Shown piece by piece: positions 1-7,794 of a stretch of DNA of 64,000 nt. The first letter of the stretch is position 1; every line of letters begins with the position of its first letter. Under the pieces are notes generated by a model, which saw nothing but the letters and a program-made list of their open reading frames with translations, was not told the DNA's origin and did not search any database. The DNA is from Cronobacter turicensis z3032 (GTDB lineage Bacteria > Pseudomonadota > Gammaproteobacteria > Enterobacterales > Enterobacteriaceae). The DNA is taken from the NCBI GenBank assembly GCA_000027065.2, contig FN543093.2, forward strand, positions 4,096,074-4,160,073. Direction: 5' to 3'. Position numbers and translations under genes: made by a program.

Positions 1-475
1 CAGACGCCCACTCCACCAGGTTTTCCGCGAACAGACCGCCCAGCGACATCAGCATCAGGCTGACGGTGCAGTTGCCGCCGACAAAGGTTTTCACGCCTTT
101 ATTCAGCCCATCGGCGATCACATGCTGGTTCACCGGGTCGAGGATGATAATGGCGTCGTCTTTCATGCGCAGCGAAGAGGCCGCATCAATCCAGTAGCCC
201 TGCCAGCCGCTTTCACGAAGCTTTGGATAGATTTCGTTGGTATAATCGCCGCCCTGGCAGGTCACGATGATGTCCAGCGCCTTCAGCGCTTCAAGATTGT
301 AAGCGTCCTGAAGCGTGCCGCCGCCCTGCGCGCCAAAGGCGGGCGCCGGCTGGCCGAGCTGGGAAGTAGAGAAAAAGACAGGACGAATGGCGTCAAAATC
401 GCGCTCTTCCACCATGCGTTGCATGAGTACAGAGCCGACCATACCGCGCCAGCCGATAAAACCAACATTTTTCAT
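1..475 (-). CDS. asd: Aspartate-semialdehyde dehydrogenase, N-terminal part (cut by window edge)
   Basis: Asd reduces aspartyl phosphate to aspartate semialdehyde in the cytoplasm, the branch point for lysine/diaminopimelate, threonine and methionine. The reverse strand reads MKNVGFIGWRGMVGS, with the glycine-rich NADP-binding start typical of Asd. It continues through SQLGQAAPAFG and LDIIVTCQGGDYT and reaches VGGNCTVSLMLMS, where the family's catalytic cysteine (NCTV) sits. About 158 codons are present and the C-terminal half lies beyond base 1. It is transcribed away from yhgN, as in E. coli. Start chosen at the ATG giving the family N-terminus. Confidence 0.95.
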   Translation of the reverse strand, partial: MKNVGFIGWRGMVGSVLMQRMVEERDFDAIRPVFFSTSQLGQPAPAFGAQGGGTLQDAYNLEALKALDIIVTCQGGDYTNEIYPKLRESGWQGYWIDAASSLRMKDDAIIILDPVNQHVIADGLNKGVKTFVGGNCTVSLMLMSLGGLFAENLVEWAS

Positions 476-643
476 AACCCGTGTTCCTGCGAGATGTGCT
501 TTGTGTGCGTGACGGGAGAGCCCCGGAGATACTTTCACCATACAAAATGCAGCTAAAGTGGCAAGTGAAATTAATCAATGATCGCCTGAACATCAGAAAC
601 AGAGCTAATCAGGCGTCACGTTTACCGTTATCAGGACTCTTTC

Positions 644-1237
644 ATGAATGACATTCTCTCCGCCGCCGTCCTGCTGATCCTGATTATGGATCCGCTGGGC
701 AACCTGCCGATTTTCATGTCGGTGCTCAAGCATACCGAGCCGAAACGCCGTCGGGCGATTATGGTGCGCGAGCTGTTTATCGCGCTGCTGCTGATGCTTA
801 TCTTCCTGTTTGCGGGCGAGAACATCCTGGCGTTCCTGAATCTGCGCGCCGAGACCGTCTCTATTTCCGGCGGCATTATTCTGTTCCTTATCGCCATCAA
901 GATGATTTTCCCAAGCCAGGAAGGCAACAGTACCGGTCTGCCTGCGGGTGAGGAGCCGTTTATCGTGCCGCTGGCGATTCCGCTGGTCGCAGGCCCCACG
1001 CTGCTTGCGACCCTGATGCTGCTGTCGCACCAGTATCCGAACCAGATGGGGCATCTGGTCATCGCGCTGCTGCTCGCCTGGGGCGGCACGTTTGTTATCC
1101 TGTTGCAGTCTTCGCTCTTTTTACGGCTGCTCGGCGAGAAAGGCGTCAACGCGCTGGAGCGCCTGATGGGGCTGGTGCTGGTGATGCTCGCCACCCAGAT
1201 GTTCCTGGACGGGATTCGGGCGTGGATGAAGGGATAG
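644..1237 (+). CDS. yhgN: MarC-family inner membrane protein YhgN
   Basis: A 197-residue integral membrane protein of the MarC/YhgN family (UPF0056). It starts MNDILSAAVLLILIMDPLGNLP, whose DPLGNLP element is characteristic of the family. About six hydrophobic segments are visible, at roughly residues 5-25, 43-63, 70-90, 108-128, 140-160 and 172-190. The molecular function is not established; despite the MarC name the family is not shown to give multiple drug resistance. It is divergent from asd and monocistronic, followed at once by a strong terminator. Length equals the usual enterobacterial protein. Confidence 0.93.
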   Translation: MNDILSAAVLLILIMDPLGNLPIFMSVLKHTEPKRRRAIMVRELFIALLLMLIFLFAGENILAFLNLRAETVSISGGIILFLIAIKMIFPSQEGNSTGLPAGEEPFIVPLAIPLVAGPTLLATLMLLSHQYPNQMGHLVIALLLAWGGTFVILLQSSLFLRLLGEKGVNALERLMGLVLVMLATQMFLDGIRAWMKG

Positions 1238-1240
1238 GAA

Positions 1241-1268
1241 AAAGGGCTTCCGACGGGAAGCCCTTTTT
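1241..1268 (+). terminator. Rho-independent terminator of yhgN
   Basis: AAAGGGCTTCC and GGAAGCCCTTT pair across a 4-base loop and end in a T run, three bases after the yhgN stop codon. The A run on the 5' side makes it potentially bidirectional. Confidence 0.9.
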
Positions 1269-1460
1269 GACGTTTAACAGCTTACGCCAGACGACCATCT
1301 ACCGAGTATTAATCTCGACTAACCCTCTATTAATAGCACCCAAAACCTGAACTACGCCTCTTTTTAAAAGCATGTTGTTTGTTATTTTTCACGTACCGGT
1401 TTATAGCAACTGCAATAGGCATCGGTAAAACTATATTCATTAAAAGGGATTATTAAATGG

Positions 1461-1517
1461 ATGAATGAAACCTTGCTGCATGTGCCTCAATTTCCAAATC
1501 ACCTTCATGGGGAGTGA
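1461..1517 (+). other. Short 18-codon reading frame coupled to the next gene
   Basis: An ATG frame reads MNETLLHVPQFPNHLHGE and stops at TGA (1515-1517), overlapping the GTG start of the next gene as GTGA. The frame is open back to about 1419 but has no earlier ATG. It could be a leader peptide that carries ribosomes to the following GTG, which lacks a properly spaced Shine-Dalgarno sequence of its own. It could equally be the tail of a lost upstream gene. The rest of 1269-1513 is AT-rich and holds nothing else I can identify. Confidence 0.3.
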
Positions 1518-2128
1518 CAGACATTTTTAAATGGAAGTTATTACCAAGAAAATTTGGTGGTGGCATAAGATACATACAGAAATTTAAAGATTCATGGGTT
1601 ATTCATAATAAACTACTTATAAGAATGTCTGCAACGCAGTATCATTTGCTTGCGGAGTTCCTGGCTGGCGTATGTTGGATTGAAGTAGGCGGAGATCCTA
1701 ATTTTATAGATAGAGTGGCCTTCGAAGTAAGAACCTTTGACTGGAGTGGGCCTGACATTTTTGACAGATATCTAACCATCACCAGTCCACCGGAGAAAAC
1801 TTCAGTTGGATTCGTAAGCATACAACTGCGTACTGCGGCGAAAACAATGGGCATAGACCCTTCAACCATGAGCACGACACAGTGGCGCCAGTTGTCAAAC
1901 TGCCTTGAAAAAGATGCCTATAATATCAGCCTGGTTGCCAGGCACCTTCGGCAGTTAGCTGATTATGATAAATTTACGCAAACCTTAAAAAAGGAAGATA
2001 TAAGAATTGTAGGTACACGGTATAATAGAGGCGTCGTGCCTACACTGGATGAGATAAAAAGAAACACAAGATACGGCGATTTTATTCTAAAAAACTGGCA
2101 GCGTTTTCACTGGCTGATATGGGATTAG
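1514..2128 (+). CDS. Putative lysozyme/lytic-transglycosylase-fold protein, orphan effector-like
   Basis: A 204-residue protein in a stretch more AT-rich than its surroundings and absent from this site in E. coli. No signal peptide. I see the order of motifs expected of an SLT/lysozyme-like fold. First comes a helix with CWIEVGGDP (candidate catalytic Glu57). Then TSVGFVSIQLRTAAKTMGI, in the position of the family's S-x-G-x-x-QI...TA element. Then a helix with NISLVARHLRQLADY, and finally GTRYNRG, in the place of the usual AYNxG motif. This resemblance is by eye and not a database result. Such cytoplasmically made muramidase-like proteins are often type VI secretion or polymorphic-toxin effectors, but no secretion genes are in the window. 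The GTG start is inferred from the frame; a one-base gap separates it from the next gene. Confidence 0.6.
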   Translation: MTDIFKWKLLPRKFGGGIRYIQKFKDSWVIHNKLLIRMSATQYHLLAEFLAGVCWIEVGGDPNFIDRVAFEVRTFDWSGPDIFDRYLTITSPPEKTSVGFVSIQLRTAAKTMGIDPSTMSTTQWRQLSNCLEKDAYNISLVARHLRQLADYDKFTQTLKKEDIRIVGTRYNRGVVPTLDEIKRNTRYGDFILKNWQRFHWLIWD

Positions 2129-2129
2129 T

Positions 2130-2423
2130 ATGAAATATTTTTACAGGATTTTATTGCTCGTACTTTATATATCAGGCATCGCCACGTTATTGATCGTCAC
2201 CGTGGACAAATACTCATGGATGAGCGAAATGGATCCGTCGCTCTCACCTGACATGCTCCCGGTTGATAACGGTTCTGGTGACCGCGGCGTGGTGTCCTTT
2301 CTGGCGTTCGTTGTTGCACTGTTAACGCAGGTCATTGCTTCCTTTTTTGAAAAAAGCAAAACGTGGAAAACGCTGTCTGTCTTTTGTGCCGCTTTAGCTA
2401 TTGTGATTTACGTTTTGCGATAA
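2130..2423 (+). CDS. Small three-helix inner membrane protein, possible partner/immunity protein
   Basis: A 97-residue protein with three hydrophobic segments, at about residues 5-23, 53-72 and 77-95. A polar loop lies between the first two (roughly 24-52, rich in Asp, Ser and Pro). If the N-terminus is inside, that loop faces the periplasm. The ATG follows the preceding stop by one base, so the two genes are almost certainly co-translated. That arrangement, with a putative peptidoglycan-active protein upstream, would fit a membrane immunity protein. There is no direct evidence for this, and I recognise no named family. Confidence 0.6.
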   Translation: MKYFYRILLLVLYISGIATLLIVTVDKYSWMSEMDPSLSPDMLPVDNGSGDRGVVSFLAFVVALLTQVIASFFEKSKTWKTLSVFCAALAIVIYVLR

Positions 2424-2460
2424 AGATATTCACGCATGGCAGGCAGAGATATCTGCAATA

Positions 2461-2492
2461 AAAAAACCGCCGGGTCGATCCGGCGGTTTTTT
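2461..2492. terminator. Bidirectional terminator between the insertion and gntU
   Basis: AAAAAACCGCCGG and CCGGCGGTTTTTT form a strong stem with A and T runs on either side. It would serve both the rightward two-gene unit and the leftward gnt operon, whose gntU stop lies 15 bases away. Confidence 0.9.
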
Positions 2493-2506
2493 GCATCAGC
2501 AGTAAA

Positions 2507-3847
2507 TTAAGAAAGCAGCGTAAACGCAATCATCCCGACAATCGCGCCGGTGGTGCCAAGCAGCGTTTCCATCATCGTCCAGGTTTTGAGGGTTTGCGCT
2601 TCGGTAGCGCCGGTGAATTTACCAAACAACCAGAAACCGGCGTCGTTGACGTGGCTCACCACAATCGAGCCGCCCGCGATGCAGATCGACAGCGCGGCAA
2701 GCTGCGCGCCGGAGAAATGCAGCTGATCGATAACCGGCATCACCAGCCCAACCGCAGTCAGGCAGGCGACGGTCGCGGAGCCCTGAATAATGCGCACCGC
2801 GGCGGCCAGCACAAAGCAGGTCAAGGCAATCGGCAAGCCCATGCCGGTCAGCGCGCCGCCGAGCGCCGGTCCGACGCCGGAATCCACCAGCACTTGTTTG
2901 AACACGCCGCCTGCGCCAATCACCAGCAGAATAATGCCCGCCGGTTGCAGCGCCTGGCCGCAAATCGCCATGACTTTCTCTTTTTCCATCCCCTGACGCC
3001 GCGCGAGGCCGTAAATCGCCACCAGGCAGGCGACCAGAATCGCGGTAAACGGATGACCGATAAACTGCAGCCATTCGTAGAGCGTCGAGCCTTGCGCGGT
3101 GAAACGCGCCGCGATGGTTTTCAGGCCCACCAGCACCAGCGGCAGCAGAATGAGCGAGAGGCTGAAACCGAAGGACGGCAGTTTGCCTTCGCCGAGGTGC
3201 GGTTCGCTGATATCGTCAGGCGTGTACAGTTCGACATGGCGGCTGATGAAGTTACCGAAAAGCGGCCCCGCCACCAGCATGCCAGGGATAGCGGCGCACA
3301 GGCCGATTAAAATCATCCAGCCAAAATCGGCGTGCATCTGGGAGGCGAGCAGCATCGGCGCAGGCCCCGGCAGCAGAAACGCCGCGGCGGCCGCGACGCC
3401 CGCAAACAGCGGGATCACAAGCTTCACGAGATTCGTGCCGGTGTGGCGCGCCATCGAAAACGCGACGCTAATCAGCAGCACAATCGCCACTTCGAAAAAC
3501 AGCGGCAGCGCGCAAATCAGGCCCGCAAGGCCAATCGCGTAATGCGCGCGGCTGTGGCCGAAGGATTTCAGCATCTTGACCGCAATCTGATCGACCGCGC
3601 CGGTCTCATGCAGGATTTTGCCGAACATCGCGCCCAGCGCCACGACCACCGCCAGAAAGCCGAGCGTGCCGCCCATGCCCTTTTCCATAGTGGACGCGAT
3701 TTTATCGAGCGGCATGCCGGAGAAAAGCCCGGCGCCAATAGATACCACCATCAGCGCGACAAAGGCGTGCATACGCGCCTTCATCACCAGGAACAACAGA
3801 AGTAAAACGGACCCTACTGCCGTTAACACGAGGGTTAATGTATTCAC
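2507..3847 (-). CDS. gntU: Low-affinity gluconate permease GntU
   Basis: A 446-residue gluconate:H+ symporter of the GntP family, the same length as E. coli GntU and very similar throughout (for example MEKGMGGTLGFLAVVVALG and VSHVNDAGFWLFGK). It has 12-14 predicted membrane helices spread along the whole length. It imports gluconate across the inner membrane for phosphorylation by GntK, encoded just upstream with a 3-base gap. It is last in the gntR-gntK-gntU order and ends at a bidirectional terminator. Confidence 0.96.
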   Translation of the reverse strand: MNTLTLVLTAVGSVLLLLFLVMKARMHAFVALMVVSIGAGLFSGMPLDKIASTMEKGMGGTLGFLAVVVALGAMFGKILHETGAVDQIAVKMLKSFGHSRAHYAIGLAGLICALPLFFEVAIVLLISVAFSMARHTGTNLVKLVIPLFAGVAAAAAFLLPGPAPMLLASQMHADFGWMILIGLCAAIPGMLVAGPLFGNFISRHVELYTPDDISEPHLGEGKLPSFGFSLSLILLPLVLVGLKTIAARFTAQGSTLYEWLQFIGHPFTAILVACLVAIYGLARRQGMEKEKVMAICGQALQPAGIILLVIGAGGVFKQVLVDSGVGPALGGALTGMGLPIALTCFVLAAAVRIIQGSATVACLTAVGLVMPVIDQLHFSGAQLAALSICIAGGSIVVSHVNDAGFWLFGKFTGATEAQTLKTWTMMETLLGTTGAIVGMIAFTLLS

Positions 3848-3850
3848 GAC

Positions 3851-4378
3851 TTACTCGCCTTTGTTGATAAGCGCGATGGTGCTGTCGATAACGTCGTCGA
3901 GCGACTGGTTAATATCCACAAACAGCACATCTTTTTCATCTTCCTGCGGGGCTTCCAGCGCCTCGAACTGGGTGACCAGCATTTGCGGCTTGAAGAAGTG
4001 CCCTTTACGCGCGCGCAGGCGGTTCTCGATCACTTCAAAATCGCCTTTCAGCCAGATGAAAGAGAGGTTCGGGTTGCCGCTGCGCAGGATATCGCGATAG
4101 CGTTTTTTCAGCGCCGAGCAGACGATGAGCGATACTTTGTTGGTGCGCTGCATGGCGAAGGCGGCGTCGTTGAGCGCCTGCAACCACGGCGTGCGGTCGT
4201 CATCGTTCAGCGGATCGCCCGCCGCCATTTTCATGATGTTGCGGCGCGGATGCAGAAAGTCGCCATCAAGAAACGCGGCTTTCAGACGATGCGCGACTTC
4301 GCTGGCGACAACGGATTTCCCGCTGCCGGAAACGCCCATCAGGATATAAATATGGTGATCATGATTGGTCGTGCTCAT
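3851..4378 (-). CDS. gntK: Gluconokinase GntK (thermoresistant type)
   Basis: A 175-residue cytoplasmic kinase that converts gluconate to 6-phosphogluconate for the Entner-Doudoroff and pentose phosphate routes. The Walker A motif GVSGSGKS is at residues 15-22. FLDGDFLHP follows, with the family's Asp and His substrate residues, and later CSALKKRYRD. Length matches the E. coli enzyme. It is preceded by two GntR-type operators and followed directly by gntU, so gluconate induction through GntR is expected. Confidence 0.96.
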   Translation of the reverse strand: MSTTNHDHHIYILMGVSGSGKSVVASEVAHRLKAAFLDGDFLHPRRNIMKMAAGDPLNDDDRTPWLQALNDAAFAMQRTNKVSLIVCSALKKRYRDILRSGNPNLSFIWLKGDFEVIENRLRARKGHFFKPQMLVTQFEALEAPQEDEKDVLFVDINQSLDDVIDSTIALINKGE

Positions 4379-4411
4379 TGCAGTACTCCCCTGGCAAAGG
4401 CATTACGGATA

Positions 4412-4440
4412 ATGTTACGGGTAACTGTTAACGGTAACAT
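4412..4440. promoter_or_regulatory. Two overlapping GntR-type operators in the gntK promoter
   Basis: ATGTTACGGGTAACTG (from 4412) and, on the opposite strand, ATGTTACCGTTAACAG (4440 back to 4425) are two near-palindromes of the ATGTTACC-GGTAACAT type bound by GntR. They overlap by a few bases, just upstream of the gntK start, so one GntR array could block the gntKU promoter. The match to the operator type is from known family sites; the site boundaries are read by eye. Confidence 0.75.
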
Positions 4441-4443
4441 TGT

Positions 4444-4504
4444 CTGGCTCACACTGAAAATTAGCAATTTCCGCAGGCTCTCAGCATGAATAAGTGTGAG
4501 CCAG
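4444..4504. repeat. Perfect 12-bp inverted repeat between gntR and gntK
   Basis: CTGGCTCACACT (4444-4455) and AGTGTGAGCCAG (4493-4504) are exact reverse complements separated by 37 bases. They lie just downstream of the gntR stop and upstream of the GntR operators. They could form a long stem in the gntR-gntK transcript or serve as two sites for one regulator. No T run follows, so it is not a classical terminator. Confidence 0.6.
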
Positions 4505-4519
4505 TTCAAATTTGTGGGA

Positions 4520-5515
4520 TTAAATTGAACCGCCAGGCGAGAGCGTAAAACCGAGATCGAGCATTTGCGGGGTAACCGTTTCGCCGCGGATACGCGCCAG
4601 CAGACGCTCGGCGCCGATGCGTCCCATACGTTCGCGCGGCGTCAGCACGCTGGCGAGTTGCGGCTCCATCACCTGGCCGATATCGTGGCCGTGAAAACCG
4701 GCAATCGCCATATCGTCAGGAATGCGCAGGCCCAGACGCTGGCATTCAAACGCGGCGCCGATCGCGAGATCGTCATTGGTGCAGAAGATACTGTCGAGCT
4801 GCGGATACTCCCGACGCGCCTGGCGCAGCAGTTCGCTGCCGGTCGAGAAAGACGAAGAGTGTTCGACCATCACGCTGTAGGGCGTCAGGCCCGCGTCGAG
4901 CATCGCCTGCTCGTAGCCTTTCTGTTTCATGATGGTGCGCTCGTCGAGGCGCGCGCCGAGATACGCGACGTGCCGATGACCGCGGGCGATGATGGCCGCC
5001 GTCATCTGGCGGGCGGCGTCGAAGTTATCAAACCCCACGGCGATATCCAGACACGGCGAGACGCTGTCCATTAGCTCCACCACCGGAATGCCCGCCACTT
5101 CAATCATTTTGAGCGTGCGCGGCGTGTGGTTGCGTTCGGTTAAAATCAGGCCGTCGATATTCCAGGAGAGCATCGACTCCAGGCGCTCCTCTTCCAGCTC
5201 CGGCTTATACCCGTAGTGGGCCAGCATAGTCTGGTAGCCGTGCGCGTCGATGACGCTTTCGATGCCGCGTAAGACTTCAGCGAAAACCTGGTTGGTCAGG
5301 GAAGGCAGCAGCACGCCGATGGCGCGGCTGGTCGCGTTGGAGAGAATATCCGGCGCGCGGTTGGGAATGTAGCCAAGCTCATCCAGCGCCGCCGCGATTT
5401 TGCTGCGCAGCGCCAGCGAGACTTGCTCGGGGTTGCGCAGGTAGCGGCTGATGGTCATTTTGGTCACGCCGACGCGATCGGCCACATCCTGGAGTACCGG
5501 TCTTCTCTTTTTCAT
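4520..5515 (-). CDS. gntR: Gluconate repressor GntR (LacI family)
   Basis: A 331-residue LacI-family repressor, the same length as E. coli GntR. The N-terminal helix-turn-helix is LQDVADRVGVTKMTISRYL (residues 8-26), with a hinge helix near 48-60. The rest is a periplasmic-binding-protein-like effector domain (from about 62), including GHRHVAYLG and a FCTNDDLAIGAAFE segment. Gluconate is the expected inducer. It represses gntK and gntU downstream through the operators noted above. The ATG chosen gives the family N-terminus KKRRPVLQDVA. Confidence 0.95.
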   Translation of the reverse strand: MKKRRPVLQDVADRVGVTKMTISRYLRNPEQVSLALRSKIAAALDELGYIPNRAPDILSNATSRAIGVLLPSLTNQVFAEVLRGIESVIDAHGYQTMLAHYGYKPELEEERLESMLSWNIDGLILTERNHTPRTLKMIEVAGIPVVELMDSVSPCLDIAVGFDNFDAARQMTAAIIARGHRHVAYLGARLDERTIMKQKGYEQAMLDAGLTPYSVMVEHSSSFSTGSELLRQARREYPQLDSIFCTNDDLAIGAAFECQRLGLRIPDDMAIAGFHGHDIGQVMEPQLASVLTPRERMGRIGAERLLARIRGETVTPQMLDLGFTLSPGGSI

Positions 5516-5571
5516 CGTCCTGAAGGGGGGATAAGATCATGGGTAATAACCAGTTTATCACGGACGTGCAA

Positions 5572-5599
5572 CAACCTTCCCCTGTTTAGAGGAAGGTTG
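5572..5599. terminator. Hairpin between yhhW and gntR
   Basis: CAACCTTCC and GGAAGGTTG form a perfect 9-bp stem with a 10-base loop in the 104-base gap. No strong T run follows on the minus strand. It may be a weak end for the yhhW transcript or part of the gntR promoter region. Confidence 0.4.
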
Positions 5600-5619
5600 C
5601 GAGTGAGGTTAAAGATTTA

Positions 5620-6315
5620 TCAGACCGGCGGCAGATCAAACAGCAGGATTTCGCTGTCGCTGTCGGCGTGGATGGCAAGGGTGGCTTCGTCCCAGATAGC
5701 CAGGCCATCGCTGGTGGTCGCGCGGGTGCCGTTGATGGTCACCTCGCCCTTCACCACCTGGATCCAGACGCGGCGGCCATCGGCAGGCACGTACTGCCCG
5801 TCTTCGCCATTCAGCAGCGCCCAGCGCGACAGTTCCATATCCTGATGCACTTTCAGCGAGCCGTCGCGGGCATCCGGGGACAGCACCAGTTGGCGGCCCT
5901 GGGCGGCGTCGAAGCGGCGCTGCTCGTAGCGTGGCTCAATGCCATTTTCAGACGGCATAATCCAGATCTGGTACAGACGCAGACGCTCGGTGGCGCTCGG
6001 GTTGTACTCGGAGTGGCGCACGCCGGTCCCGGCGCTCATTATCTGGAACTCACCGGCAGGCACCTGCTCTTTATTGCCCATGCTGTCCTGATGCTCAACC
6101 GCGCCTTCCAGCACGTAAGTCAGGATTTCCATGTCTTTATGCGGGTGGGTACCGAACCCCTGGCCTGCGTCGATGACGTCGTCGTTAATCACCCGCAGGG
6201 CGGAAAAGCCCATGAAATTCGGGTCGTAGTAATTAGCGAACGAGAAGGTGTGCCAGGAATCCAGCCAGCCGTGATTCGCGTGACCGCGGTCGTTTGCTTT
6301 GCGTAAATAGATCAT
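5620..6315 (-). CDS. yhhW: Pirin-like quercetin 2,3-dioxygenase YhhW
   Basis: A 231-residue bicupin of the pirin family, the same length as E. coli YhhW, whose product has quercetinase activity in vitro. The N-terminal cupin carries the metal ligands GFGTHPHKDME (two His, around residues 57-59) and later GAVEHQDSMG and GTGVRHSEYN. The C-terminal domain is shorter. The physiological substrate is unknown. It is cytoplasmic and monocistronic, between gntR and yhhX as in E. coli. Known members bind Fe or another divalent metal through three His and one Glu. Confidence 0.94.
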   Translation of the reverse strand: MIYLRKANDRGHANHGWLDSWHTFSFANYYDPNFMGFSALRVINDDVIDAGQGFGTHPHKDMEILTYVLEGAVEHQDSMGNKEQVPAGEFQIMSAGTGVRHSEYNPSATERLRLYQIWIMPSENGIEPRYEQRRFDAAQGRQLVLSPDARDGSLKVHQDMELSRWALLNGEDGQYVPADGRRVWIQVVKGEVTINGTRATTSDGLAIWDEATLAIHADSDSEILLFDLPPV

Positions 6316-6389
6316 CGTGTACCCCCTTAGCGATTTGATGGGGTAAGTGTGGACCTGTTACGTTCGCGATCATAGAGGGTGAAAATTGA

Positions 6390-6426
6390 CTCCTCTGTTC
6401 AAATTTTGTGAACAAGAACAGAGGAG
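6390..6426 (-). terminator. Hairpin downstream of yhhX
   Basis: CTCCTCTGTTC (6390-6400) and GAACAGAGGAG (6416-6426) are exact 11-bp complements. On the minus strand the stem lies 11 bases after the yhhX stop and is followed by a moderately T-rich stretch, consistent with an intrinsic terminator for yhhX. Confidence 0.6.
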
Positions 6427-6436
6427 CCGGTAGCCC

Positions 6437-7477
6437 TTATTTCGCAAGGGTTACCGTGGCGGGAGACGCCTGCTCGAAGCCGCGTTCGAGGATCTCCAGG
6501 TTGGTAAGCACATCAGATTCTCTGACATAATTCGGCGCGCCGTTGACGAGGGTGTCATAGAGCGCGTCATAGACACGGCCATAGTCGCCCTCTTCCGGTT
6601 TGATCTCTTCACGCACCGTTTCGCCGCGCTCGTTGACATACTCCAGACGCCCGATGCTGTCATCCGCCGCAAAGCCTGGCTCGCCGGGCATAATCCCGGC
6701 CTTCAGGCTGGTTTCCTGCTGGTCGATGCCATATTTGATAAATGAGCCTTTTTTGCCGTGGACGATAAATTTTGGGTAGTCGATTTTGACGTAATGGCTG
6801 GTCTTCACGATGGCTTTCAGATCGCCATAAAAGAGCTGCGCCTCGAAGGTGTCATCCGGGTTGGCTTTATTACGCAGGCTGCGGATGTCATAGCTGACGT
6901 GATCGGGGCGGCCAAACAGCGAAATAATCTGATCCATCGTGTGCACGCCGAGCCCGAAAAACATGCCGTCTTCCGGCAGGCCGGGTTTGGTTTCCGCCTC
7001 AGGCCGGTAGTAGTCGAAATGGCTTTCAATTTCGACAATCTCACCAAGCTTGCCGCTCTCAATGACCTTACGTGCGGTAAGAAAACACGAATCAAAACGG
7101 CGGTTCTGATACGGTGTGACCACAAGCCCCTTGCTCCTTGCCAGATCCTGGAGCAGGCGCGCCTCCGCGACGCTTGTCGTGAACGGTTTTTCCACCAGCA
7201 CGTTTTTCCCGGCTTCCAGCGCGCGTTTCGCATACTCGAAGTGGCTGTCGGCATGCGTACAGATGACCACCAGTTTCACCGAGGCGTCATTCAGGATGTC
7301 ATCCAGATCGCTCGTAAAGTGAATATGCTGATAACGCGGGTGGCTTTCCAGCTCCGGTTTGGGGTGGCGACGGAAGATATGCGCGACGTGAAACGTCTCT
7401 TTGCGGTGTAAAACGTAGGGAAGATGGTAGCGGGTGGTGCTTTTGCCAAAACCAATAAAAGCGCAGTTAATCGTCAT
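6437..7477 (-). CDS. yhhX: Gfo/Idh/MocA-family oxidoreductase YhhX
   Basis: A 346-residue putative NAD(P)-dependent dehydrogenase. The N-terminal Rossmann fold starts INCAFIGFGKSTTRYHLPYV, followed by VVICTHADSHFEYAKRALEAGKN and the family motif VEKPFTT (lysine near residue 96). The C-terminal half is the alpha/beta substrate domain, with GMFFGLGVHTMDQ carrying the histidine usually found in the active site. The substrate is unknown. It is monocistronic and lies between yhhW and ryhB as in E. coli. Confidence 0.94.
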   Translation of the reverse strand: MTINCAFIGFGKSTTRYHLPYVLHRKETFHVAHIFRRHPKPELESHPRYQHIHFTSDLDDILNDASVKLVVICTHADSHFEYAKRALEAGKNVLVEKPFTTSVAEARLLQDLARSKGLVVTPYQNRRFDSCFLTARKVIESGKLGEIVEIESHFDYYRPEAETKPGLPEDGMFFGLGVHTMDQIISLFGRPDHVSYDIRSLRNKANPDDTFEAQLFYGDLKAIVKTSHYVKIDYPKFIVHGKKGSFIKYGIDQQETSLKAGIMPGEPGFAADDSIGRLEYVNERGETVREEIKPEEGDYGRVYDALYDTLVNGAPNYVRESDVLTNLEILERGFEQASPATVTLAK

Positions 7478-7534
7478 TGCCCAATCCTTATCGCGAGTTA
7501 ACCCATTGTGTTAACCATAGATCATCAGGCAAAA

Positions 7535-7627
7535 AAAAAGCCAGCACCCGGCTGGCTAAGAAATACTGGAAGCAATGTGAGCAATGTCGTGCTTTCAGGA
7601 TGTTCCGTTGGGGTTCCCCCTGAACGC
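7535..7627 (-). ncRNA. ryhB: RyhB iron-starvation small RNA
   Basis: On the minus strand the sequence holds the highly conserved RyhB core: CCTGAAAGCACGACATTGCT, then CACATTGCTTCCAGTATT, then the terminator stem AGCCAGC-CGG-GTGCTGGCT with a long T run. It sits in the RyhB position between yhhX and yhhY, with a Fur box immediately upstream. RyhB acts with Hfq to silence mRNAs for iron-using proteins when iron is scarce. The 5' stem-loop differs from E. coli but keeps its hairpin form. The 5' end is placed by alignment to the E. coli start and the 3' end falls within the T run, so each is good to a few bases. Confidence 0.93.
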
Positions 7628-7632
7628 ATGAC

Positions 7633-7651
7633 AATAATAATCATTATCATT
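7633..7651. promoter_or_regulatory. Fur box of ryhB
   Basis: AATAATAATCATTATCATT, read on the minus strand as AATGATAATGATTATTATT, matches the 19-bp Fur consensus (GATAATGATAATCATTATC) in most positions. It lies just upstream of the ryhB start, so Fe-Fur should repress the sRNA. Confidence 0.88.
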
Positions 7652-7794
7652 CGCATGTGTCCAGCCTTTTTTGAAAAAAATTTGGGAATTGACCGGCAAG
7701 AAAAAAGCATTGATGTTGAAGGGGATTTTGTTTTCCTGGGCGGGGAAGCCATGCGCCTCGCCTTCACATCCTCCGACCACAGCGGGAGCGCGCC

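Noticed and set aside
1642..1875. 77-codon antisense frame within the lysozyme-fold-like gene as an antitoxin
   Set aside because: No ribosome site and no family match; the sense frame explains the sequence better.
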